Part shown: in pieces, positions 1-5,371 of the stretch | Position numbering within the stretch: position 1 is the stretch's first letter | Layout of the letters: every line of letters starts with the position of its first letter | Assembly: GCA_030038035.1 (NCBI GenBank) | Contig: JASHPP010000083.1 | Coordinates: 1-5,698, forward strand | DNA: 5,698 nucleotides | DNA from: Trebonia sp. | Lineage (GTDB): Bacteria > Actinomycetota > Actinomycetes > Streptosporangiales > Streptosporangiaceae | Reading direction: 5' to 3' | The notes under the pieces: generated by a model | The model's input: the letters and a program-made list of their open reading frames with translations, nothing else | What the model was told of the DNA's origin: nothing | Databases searched by the model: none | Translations under genes and position numbers: made by a program

Positions 1-440
1 AGCGTGACGTCGCCCGCCCTGATCACCTCGGCGTGCGAGCCGTTCGCGTGCGTGTCGCCGCGCGGATGCGCCTCGCCCCGCAGCTGGACCCGGACGCGGG
101 CCAGCAGCTCGGCGAGCGAGAACGGCTTGGTCAGGTAGTCCTGGGCGCCGCGCTCCAGGCAGTCGACCTTGGCGGCGACGTCGGCCACGCACGACAAGAC
201 GATGACCGCCTGGTCCGGGTGTGCGGCAATCAGCTGCCCGAGCACCTGCCGCCCGTCCAGGTCAGGCATGACCAGGTCCAAGATGACCAGGTCGTATCGG
301 GACTGGCCGACCCGGCGGAGTCCTTCGGCGCCGCTGTCGGCGAATTCGGTCACATAGCCTGCGGCAGCGAGCGCCCTGCCGATGAACGAGCAGATCTTAG
401 GCTCGTCATCGACAATCAGGATGCGTCCTGGATGCGGCAA
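1..440 (-). CDS. Response regulator, OmpR/PhoB-like, receiver half (3' end outside window)
   Basis: Cytoplasmic two-component response regulator. An unseen sensor kinase would phosphorylate its receiver domain. Translating the minus strand from TTG at 440-438 gives 146 full residues. They start MPHPGRILIVDDEP and contain the acidic pair D11/D12, the phospho-acceptor D55 in LVILDLVMPDLDG, the switch Ser83 and K105 in DYLTKPF, so all receiver catalytic residues are present. After residue 120 comes a linker ending EVIRAGDVTL, which resembles the start of the OmpR winged-helix DNA-binding domain. That domain itself lies beyond position 1, so the subfamily is inferred. No ATG or GTG is available in frame. 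TTG 440 follows GGTGGG (451-446) and GAGGA (457-453). TTG 461-459, behind a weaker AAGAGA, is the alternative. An in-frame TGA lies at about 540. The gene is divergent from the oxidase operon, so it may regulate it, but nothing here proves that. Confidence 0.9.
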   Translation of the reverse strand, partial: MPHPGRILIVDDEPKICSFIGRALAAAGYVTEFADSGAEGLRRVGQSRYDLVILDLVMPDLDGRQVLGQLIAAHPDQAVIVLSCVADVAAKVDCLERGAQDYLTKPFSLAELLARVRVQLRGEAHPRGDTHANGSHAEVIRAGDVT

Positions 441-526
441 CGCGACCCACCGTCCTCGCAATGTTCTCTTGATGGTGTCTGTGGCCTCATACCCGGTCAA
501 CAGTCCATCGCCGCGAGTGGCCCATC

Positions 527-544
527 TGTTACAGCACTGTCACA
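527..544. promoter_or_regulatory. Candidate OmpR-family binding box (11-base-period direct repeat)
   Basis: The sequence is TGTTACA-GCAC-TGTCACA: two TGTNACA heptamers four bases apart, an 11-base period. It is also an imperfect dyad, with 7 of 8 positions pairing around a central CA. Known OmpR-family regulators of actinobacteria (the PhoP and MtrA types) bind direct heptamer-like repeats of this sort, often with an ACAG or GTCACA core. The minus strand here reads TGACAGT-GCTG-TAACAGA. It lies about 90-105 bases upstream of the regulator's probable TTG start, a sensible place for autoregulation. Binding by this particular regulator is inference. Confidence 0.4.
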
Positions 545-692
545 CAAACGATTGCGACCCTTTGCTTGGGGAATCGCGGGCGGACGCGCCGGGAAGGTTC
601 GCCACTCTCCGTGATCGGCGTCAGCATATGGTGTTTGCTTGGTACTGATGATGTCCGACCACTATCGGTAGTGATCGCATTAGTTTGCCGCA

Positions 693-715
693 CCGGTTGC
701 GCTGGCGGCAACCGG
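693..715. repeat. Inverted repeat, 8-bp perfect stem, 7-base loop
   Basis: CCGGTTGC (693-700) and GCAACCGG (708-715) are perfect reverse complements around the loop GCTGGCG. An overlapping alternative stem pairs TTGCCGC (685-691) with GCGGCAA (705-711). The two stems share bases 708-711 and so exclude each other in RNA. No U-run follows, so it is not a standard terminator. It could be an operator, part of a leader RNA, or chance in GC-rich DNA. Confidence 0.45.
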
Positions 716-764
716 GCTGCGGCCTGCATCGTCCCAGCTAGCCAGCAGAGCGGTCTTGACGCGC

Positions 765-780
765 ATGACAATTTTGTCAT
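765..780. promoter_or_regulatory. 16-base palindrome, candidate operator
   Basis: ATGACAA-TT-TTGTCAT has two perfect 7-base arms around TT in an AT-rich patch inside high-GC DNA, four bases downstream of a TTGACG hexamer at 756-761. If that hexamer is a -35 element, the palindrome fills the promoter spacer, the classic place for a dimeric repressor. I do not recognise the motif as a known box: it differs from the Rex (TTGTGAA-N6-TTCACAA) and Fur-type patterns I know. No U-run follows it, which argues against a terminator. Confidence 0.45.
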
Positions 781-876
781 TCAGGCGTTCCGCTGTTGCG
801 TTCGTGTTCGTTCCGCGGTCACGATCGGGGGCGTAAGTGGGCAACATGCCTGCGAGTTCGGCGTGCGGTCACTGGT

Positions 877-905
877 CCCGCCAGGTCACCACCATCTCTG
901 GCGGG
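877..905. repeat. Inverted repeat upstream of the first operon gene
   Basis: CCCGCCAG (877-884) pairs perfectly with CTGGCGGG (898-905) across a 13-base loop, and a T-G wobble can extend the stem by one pair. It ends 40 bases before the ribosome site at 945, so in an RNA it would sit in the 5' leader without covering the start. The stem is all G/C but for one A-T pair and should be stable. Function is unknown; a leader structure or regulator site is possible. Confidence 0.4.
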
Positions 906-944
906 GGCGGGTGCAACCGTGTGCATCACGTGTTGTGCGGAAAC

Positions 945-951
945 GAGGTGG
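945..951 (+). promoter_or_regulatory. Ribosome binding site fixing the GTG start at 958
   Basis: GAGGTGG lies six bases before GTG 958. A TAA at 952-954 in the same frame blocks any earlier start, so GTG 958 is the first possible codon of the operon's first gene. Confidence 0.75.
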
Positions 952-957
952 TAACCG

Positions 958-1689
958 GTGTCTCTACCGGCTCGTGTGACGACCTTGGTTATTGCTTTCC
1001 TGGCAGTTGTCGCGGGCGTGGTTTTCGTTGCGTTGCACTACATCGGGTCACAGCCTCCGGTCGTCGACTACACGCCGCTCGCAAGCAACGGCCAGGTCAA
1101 CGTCACGATGATGACCGCCCCGCAGACGACCGTGACCGACAAGCCGGACTGGGTGACGTACTTCATCAAGGACCCGTCGACCGGCCAGTTCGTGCACACC
1201 ACGTACTTCGAGGTGCCCGCTAATACCAAGATCAACGTGACCATCCTGGGATACGACGGCTGCACGCCGCTGCGCAACCCGCTCTGGGGACATGTCACAG
1301 GGACCATCGGCGGCGTCGAGAACGTCTCGTACTTCAACGGCAAGACCTACTCGGCCAGCCAGCCGATTTCGACGTTCAACTCGTACGCGAACTGCTCGGT
1401 GCAGCACACGTTCGCGATCCCTGGCCTCGGGCTGAACGTGCCGGTCGCCTCGGTGACGACGGTGCAGGAGAACAGCGAGCTGTGCTCGATATCCCCGTGC
1501 GTGGCTCCCAACTCCAGCGAGGCCCTGGCGCCGCACACGGTGGTCACATTCAGCTTCATGACGCCGAAGGCAGGCGGCACCTTCCGCTGGCAGTGCTTCA
1601 TTCCGTGCGGCGGCGGCTTCCTGGACGGCAACGGCGGCCCGATGAGCACGCCGGGTTACATGATGGGTCAGATGGAGGTGCAGGCCTGA
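958..1689 (+). CDS. Membrane-anchored cupredoxin-like protein (CuA-domain relative)
   Basis: A 243-residue protein with a short basic start, one hydrophobic segment at about 7-27 (signal anchor or signal peptide) and a secreted domain. The C-terminal half looks like a cupredoxin related to the CuA domain of oxidase subunit II. VQHTFAIPGLGLNVPV (H150) matches the subunit II stretch around IHSFW, and residues 204-229 carry GGTF..QCFIPCG...M, with C213 and C217 spaced like the two CuA cysteines. M229 could be the Met ligand, with M235/M236 as alternatives. The second CuA His is absent: CGGGFLDGNGGPM stands where CGIWHGAM does in the neighbour, with a small insertion. Four more cysteines (102, 146, 176, 181) may form disulfides. 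It may bind a single copper and pass electrons to subunit II, or serve in assembly; both are inference. Its TGA overlaps the next ATG (TGATG), so translation is probably coupled. Confidence 0.8.
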   Translation: MSLPARVTTLVIAFLAVVAGVVFVALHYIGSQPPVVDYTPLASNGQVNVTMMTAPQTTVTDKPDWVTYFIKDPSTGQFVHTTYFEVPANTKINVTILGYDGCTPLRNPLWGHVTGTIGGVENVSYFNGKTYSASQPISTFNSYANCSVQHTFAIPGLGLNVPVASVTTVQENSELCSISPCVAPNSSEALAPHTVVTFSFMTPKAGGTFRWQCFIPCGGGFLDGNGGPMSTPGYMMGQMEVQA

Positions 1690-2675
1690 TGGCCGCTGAC
1701 GCGACAAGCCCGTCCGGGCACGGGACAAGGAGTGGTAGACGGCGCGATGGCCTGTGGCTGCTCGTCCTGTGGGTAGTGCTGAGCGTCGTCGGGTGCATCC
1801 TCGTCTATGTCGTCTGGGGCCCGCACCTGCCGCCCGGCGACATGTCGAACACCGCGGCCAGCCAGCAGTTCGACACCAGGGTGCTCGGCACGATCGCCAC
1901 CCCAGTGGTGCTCGGCGTGCTGTTGTACTTCGGCTGGGCACTGACCTTCTGGCGGCAGAAGCCGGGGGACGAGACCGACGCGGCGCCGATCCACGGCAAC
2001 ACCAAGCTCTCGGCGGTGTGGATCACGGTGACCTCGGCGATCGTGCTCGGCCTGGCGGTATTCGGCACCTACGAGCTCATCGCCCCGGCCGGCGCCGGCT
2101 CCGGCCAGGGTCCGCAGCCAGCCTTCAACCACGGTGTCCCGCCCGCCGTCTCGGACACCTCCTGGGCGCCCAACACGAACAACATCCTGCAGGTGCAGGT
2201 AATCGGCCAGCAGTGGGCGTGGACCTACCGCTACCCGCAGTTCGGCGGGTTCGAGACCACCGCCCTGGTGCTTCCGGTGGGCCAGGCGGTGCAGTTCAAC
2301 GTCACCTCGCTGGACGTCATCCACAGCTTCTGGGCCTACCAGCTCGGCGTGAAGGCCGACGCCAACCCCGGCGTGAACAACATCGCCTACACCATCCCCG
2401 AGCACATCGGCGGCTTCACGGTGCGGTGCGCCGAGCTGTGCGGCATCTGGCATGGCGCCATGTACAACTACGGCAGCGTCGTGTCGGTGTCGGCGTTCCT
2501 GAGCTGGGCGCACTCGACCGCGATCCAGCTCGCCGCGGTGACCAAGCTGCTGCCGCCGTACGCCCTCACCTACGACCCGACAGTGCTTACCAACGTGGGC
2601 AAGGTGAACCAGGAACTCGGACTGACCAGCGCGGGCGGCGGTTACTACAACCCGGCAGACCCAGAGCAGCCATGA
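1689..2675 (+). CDS. Cytochrome c oxidase subunit II, CuA-bearing
   Basis: A 328-residue subunit that accepts electrons from a periplasmic-side donor at the binuclear CuA centre and passes them to haem in subunit I. All CuA ligands are visible: H212 (VIHSFW), then C247, E249, C251, H255 and M258 in CAELCGIWHGAM. An intact CuA site argues for a c-type or copper-protein donor rather than quinol. The aromatic patch QQWAWTYRYP (174-183) is the usual electron-entry and docking motif. Hydrophobic spans lie at about 21-43, 67-88 and 107-131; the last two are the normal hairpin. The first may be a signal or a third helix. VVGC36 weakly resembles a lipobox, but the hydrophobic run continues past it. 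In HGNTKLSAVW the usual K-channel entry Glu is Ser108. GGAGGTG (1674-1680) sits eight bases before this ATG. Reading frame continues upstream of it, but only as out-of-frame sequence of the previous gene. Confidence 0.96.
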   Translation: MAADATSPSGHGTRSGRRRDGLWLLVLWVVLSVVGCILVYVVWGPHLPPGDMSNTAASQQFDTRVLGTIATPVVLGVLLYFGWALTFWRQKPGDETDAAPIHGNTKLSAVWITVTSAIVLGLAVFGTYELIAPAGAGSGQGPQPAFNHGVPPAVSDTSWAPNTNNILQVQVIGQQWAWTYRYPQFGGFETTALVLPVGQAVQFNVTSLDVIHSFWAYQLGVKADANPGVNNIAYTIPEHIGGFTVRCAELCGIWHGAMYNYGSVVSVSAFLSWAHSTAIQLAAVTKLLPPYALTYDPTVLTNVGKVNQELGLTSAGGGYYNPADPEQP

Positions 2676-2712
2676 GCCAGCGCAAGCCACGGAAGGGAAC
2701 GAGGTAACACAC

Positions 2713-4686
2713 ATGGCCATCGAAACCCAGCCGGAAAGCGCGCAGGCACCTGGCGGACATGAGCCTGGCGGCACCGCGAAGAGGCGCTCCTGGTGGCTGC
2801 GCCCCGCATGGCACACCGCGATCATCGGCGCGATCATCGGCTACGCGTTCGGGCACTGGCTTGGCAATTTCATCGGCGCCGGCTACCAGCAGGTGGCGTC
2901 CTCGGACGACAACGACTTCGCGATCGTGCTCGGCTACGCCTTCCTGGTGATCGGCTGGCTGATCGGGCTCGGCGTCTTCAACGACCTGATCAGGCAGATG
3001 CTCGGCAAGCCGATCAGCCACACGGACGAGCCCGACGGCGGGCTCGCGAAGTACTTCAGGTACACCCTGAACCACAAGACGGTCGGCATCCAGTACCTGA
3101 TCGGCATGCTCGTCTACTTCTTCACCGGCGGCCTGTTCGCGATCGCGATCAGGACCGAGCTGCTCTCGCCGAGCTACCACGTGCTCAGCCCCTCCACCTA
3201 CCTGGAGGTGGTCAGCGAGCACGGCACGATGATGATGATGATGATGACCTCGGTCATCGTCGGGCCGTTCGGCAACTACCTGGTGCCGATCATGATCGGC
3301 TCGAAGCGGGTCGCGTTCCCCCGGCTCGAGGCGCTGTCGTTCTGGCTCACCCCGTGCGCCTACGTGATCCTGCTGTCCGCCGTCCCGCTCGGCGGGTTCC
3401 CGACCGGCTGGACCGGGTACGCCCCGCTGTCCATCCAGGCGGGCGAGGGCATGGACGCCTACGCGTTCGCGTTCGGCCTGATGGGCATCTCGGTCATCCT
3501 GGCCGGCTTCAACCTCATCTGCACGATCATCTGCTACCGGGCGCCCGGCATGCGCTGGAGCCGGCTGCCCATGTTCGCCTGGGCGATGCTCACCACCGGC
3601 TTCCTGCTGGTGCTCGCCGCGCCGGTGCTCGTCGGCGGCATGTACATGATCATCACCGACCGCACCGCGCAGACCGCGTTCTTCGTCAACCAGCTGGGCG
3701 GCAGCTCATACCTGTACGAGGATCTGTTCTGGTTCTTCGGGCACCCCGAGGTGTACATCCTGGCGCTGCCGGGCTTCGGCATCGTGTCGGAGATCATCCC
3801 GGTCTTCGCCAGGAAGCCGCTGTTCGGCTACAAGGTCGGCGCCGCGGGCATGTTCGGCGTCGCGATCTTGTCGTTCTTCGTCTGGCAGCACCACCTGTTC
3901 GACTCCGGTATGGACCCAGACATGCGACCGCTGTTCATGCTGACCACCGAGCTGATCTCGGTACCGACCGGGTTCATCTACCTGGTCGCGATGGGCACGT
4001 TCTGGAAGGCGAAGCTCCGGCTGAAAACGCCGATGCTGTTCGCCATGGGCATGTACGTCAACTTCCTGTTCGGCGGGATCTCTGGCGTCTTCCTGTCCGA
4101 CGTGCCCGTCGACACCACCGCGCACGGCAGCTTCTTCGTGATGGCGCACTTCCACTACATGATCATGGGCGGGCTGATCTTCGCGTTCTTCGGCGGCATC
4201 TACTACTGGCTGCCGAAGGTCATGGGGATCACGATGAACGAGCGGCTCGGGAAGATTCATTTCTGGACCATGTTCATCACGTTCAACTCCACCTTCATGC
4301 CGCTGTTCGCGGTAGGCATGATGGGACAGCCGCGACGGGTGTTCGAGTACGCGCGCAACCTGGAGACGCTGAACGACTGGGTGTCGATCTCCGCGTTCTG
4401 CCTCGGCGGCTCGCTCCTCATCTTCATCTTTAACTTCGTGATGTCCACGGTGGTCTGGCGAAATCGCGCCGCGGACAACCCGTGGCAGGCCCGCGGCCTG
4501 GAATGGCAGGTCTCCTCGCCGCCGCCGCCTGACAACTTCGCGCACATCCCTGTCGTGCTGGCGGGCCCGTATGAGTATGGCGACCCGAACGCCCTGCCCG
4601 TCGCGGACCTGAATCCGCCGGCCGGGGTGATCAGCGGCGCGCTGGCCGGGGCCGGCGCCGGCACGAGCGGCGGATTGGAGGCCTGA
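2713..4686 (+). CDS. Cytochrome c oxidase subunit I with N-terminal two-helix extension
   Basis: The catalytic haem-copper subunit, 657 residues against about 530-560 in typical relatives. Low-spin haem ligands are H170 (EHGT) and H481, the high-spin haem ligand is H479 (AHFHY), and CuB ligands are H344 in GHPEVY plus H393/H394 in WQHHLF. Y348, the His-Tyr cross-link residue, and E346, the A1-type Glu, are present. The propionate arginines are R541/R542. The canonical core starts near NHKTVG (120). Before it lie about 110 extra residues with two likely helices (34-56, 69-95). By eye alignment the D-channel Asp is R199 (GSKRVAFPR), the next D-channel Asn is E206, the K-channel Lys is I422 (VPTGFI), and the Mg-site Asp is G472 (AHGSFF). 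N188 and N267 are kept. Six Met in a row (173-178) follow H170. GAGGT lies seven bases before ATG. The reading frame is intact from start to stop. Confidence 0.97.
   Translation: MAIETQPESAQAPGGHEPGGTAKRRSWWLRPAWHTAIIGAIIGYAFGHWLGNFIGAGYQQVASSDDNDFAIVLGYAFLVIGWLIGLGVFNDLIRQMLGKPISHTDEPDGGLAKYFRYTLNHKTVGIQYLIGMLVYFFTGGLFAIAIRTELLSPSYHVLSPSTYLEVVSEHGTMMMMMMTSVIVGPFGNYLVPIMIGSKRVAFPRLEALSFWLTPCAYVILLSAVPLGGFPTGWTGYAPLSIQAGEGMDAYAFAFGLMGISVILAGFNLICTIICYRAPGMRWSRLPMFAWAMLTTGFLLVLAAPVLVGGMYMIITDRTAQTAFFVNQLGGSSYLYEDLFWFFGHPEVYILALPGFGIVSEIIPVFARKPLFGYKVGAAGMFGVAILSFFVWQHHLFDSGMDPDMRPLFMLTTELISVPTGFIYLVAMGTFWKAKLRLKTPMLFAMGMYVNFLFGGISGVFLSDVPVDTTAHGSFFVMAHFHYMIMGGLIFAFFGGIYYWLPKVMGITMNERLGKIHFWTMFITFNSTFMPLFAVGMMGQPRRVFEYARNLETLNDWVSISAFCLGGSLLIFIFNFVMSTVVWRNRAADNPWQARGLEWQVSSPPPPDNFAHIPVVLAGPYEYGDPNALPVADLNPPAGVISGALAGAGAGTSGGLEA
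3229..3246 (+). repeat. In-frame (ATG)6 microsatellite inside the subunit I gene
   Basis: Six consecutive ATG codons encode Met173-Met178, directly after the low-spin haem ligand motif H170-G-T. Met is the only possible codon choice, so the DNA repeat is forced by the protein. Unit changes would add or remove residues without shifting the frame. Confidence 0.95.
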
Positions 4687-4689
4687 GGC

Positions 4690-5358
4690 ATGTCTGAGAC
4701 CACCGCCCCGGGCAGCGGGGAGGCCTCGGTCAGGGCGACGGAGGAAGCCGCCTTCTACCACGAGGCGGCGCTGAACACGGCATGGACGGGCAGCAGGCTG
4801 GCGATCGGCTCGCTGTCGTTCGTGTTCGGCGCGTTCGCGTTCGCCTACTTCTACCTGGAGTCCTCCAACGGCCATTCGAAGTGGCTGCCGTCGTCGACGA
4901 CGCCGCCGCACATGTACTACGGTGCGACGATCATGGGGCTGGTCGTGGTCAGCGCGCTCGTGCAGACGGCCGGGCTGCAGCGGATCAAGGCCGGCCACAA
5001 GGGGCCGTGGGTGATGGCGGCGTGGGCCGCCCTTGCCCTGGGCCTGTCCGCGGTGGCGCTGCAGGTCACCGAGCTGCTCAACCTGCCGTTCATCCCTGGC
5101 CAGTCCGGTTACGCCAGCTGCTTCGTCGGCTTCTACCCGGTCGCCCTGGTGACCTGGTTCGGCGCCATGGTCTGGCTCGAGATACTCTGCATCCGGGCCA
5201 GGGGGATCCCGGCGATCTCGTTCGTGGAGCAGCCGCCGACCTACGCGCAGACGTTCGAGGTGCAGCGGTTCCAGTCGTCGCTGAGTGCCTTCACCCTGGT
5301 GTGGAACTACCTGGCGATCATCGCGTTCCTCTTCTGGCTGCTGTTCTACGTGCGCTGA
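4690..5358 (+). CDS. Cytochrome c oxidase subunit III-like protein, divergent
   Basis: A 222-residue membrane protein with five hydrophobic spans at about 36-56, 76-95, 106-126, 142-167 and 200-220. This is the size and topology of bacterial short-form subunit III, a structural subunit that stabilises the core and the D-side of subunit I. Family resemblance is clearest in the third and fourth spans: LGLSAVALQVTEL keeps the Q..E pattern, and FVGFYPVALVTWFGAMVWLEIL matches the usual TGFHGLHV region. Several hallmark residues differ: the first-span Glu is lost (GSLSFVFG), GFH is GFY, and the final YWHFVDVVW motif is VWNYLAIIA. Position supports the call: ATG starts three bases after the subunit I stop, with GGAGG (4677-4681) eight bases upstream. 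Another oxidase-associated membrane protein is a less likely reading. The N-terminal 30 residues are hydrophilic. Confidence 0.82.
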   Translation: MSETTAPGSGEASVRATEEAAFYHEAALNTAWTGSRLAIGSLSFVFGAFAFAYFYLESSNGHSKWLPSSTTPPHMYYGATIMGLVVVSALVQTAGLQRIKAGHKGPWVMAAWAALALGLSAVALQVTELLNLPFIPGQSGYASCFVGFYPVALVTWFGAMVWLEILCIRARGIPAISFVEQPPTYAQTFEVQRFQSSLSAFTLVWNYLAIIAFLFWLLFYVR

Positions 5359-5371
5359 GCTGGGAGGCTCC

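Larger units (their letters stand above)
441..957. other. Divergent intergenic region, 517 bases, no convincing gene
   Basis: This stretch separates the minus-strand regulator from the plus-strand oxidase operon and must hold both promoters. It is less GC-rich than the flanking genes, especially around 620-690 and 765-780, and the open frames crossing it give low-complexity or unrecognisable protein. No tRNA or other structured RNA was recognised. It contains four dyads listed separately (527-544, 693-715, 765-780, 877-905) and a smaller one, CACTA-TCGG-TAGTG, at 660-673. A TTGACG hexamer at 756-761 could be a -35 element for the operon, but no good TANNNT -10 follows at the right distance. 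On the minus strand TATGAG (490-485) is a weak -10 candidate for the regulator. The transcription starts cannot be fixed from sequence. Confidence 0.75.

Noticed and set aside
506..508. ATG on the minus strand as start of the response regulator
   Set aside because: It is out of frame with the receiver domain and meets TGA after two more codons.
33..614. Plus-strand frame across the regulator gene
   Set aside because: The opposite strand encodes a clear receiver domain with all catalytic residues; the plus-strand product has no recognisable feature.
1482..1688. Extending subunit II upstream to an ATG at 1482
   Set aside because: The 69 added residues are out-of-frame reading of the cupredoxin-like gene, and ATG 1689 has its own GGAGGTG site and a normal N-terminus.
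1689..2675. Subunit II of a quinol oxidase
   Set aside because: Quinol oxidases lack the CuA ligands, and here all are present.
2793..4433. Plus-strand 546-codon frame inside the subunit I gene
   Set aside because: It is the +1-type shadow of subunit I, Arg/His/Pro-rich with no motif, while the subunit I frame has every haem and copper ligand.
2713..4686. Subunit I as a nitric oxide reductase or cbb3-type subunit
   Set aside because: GHPEVY with the cross-link Tyr and Glu, together with an intact CuA subunit II, points to an A-type oxidase; the NO reductase and cbb3 families lack this combination.
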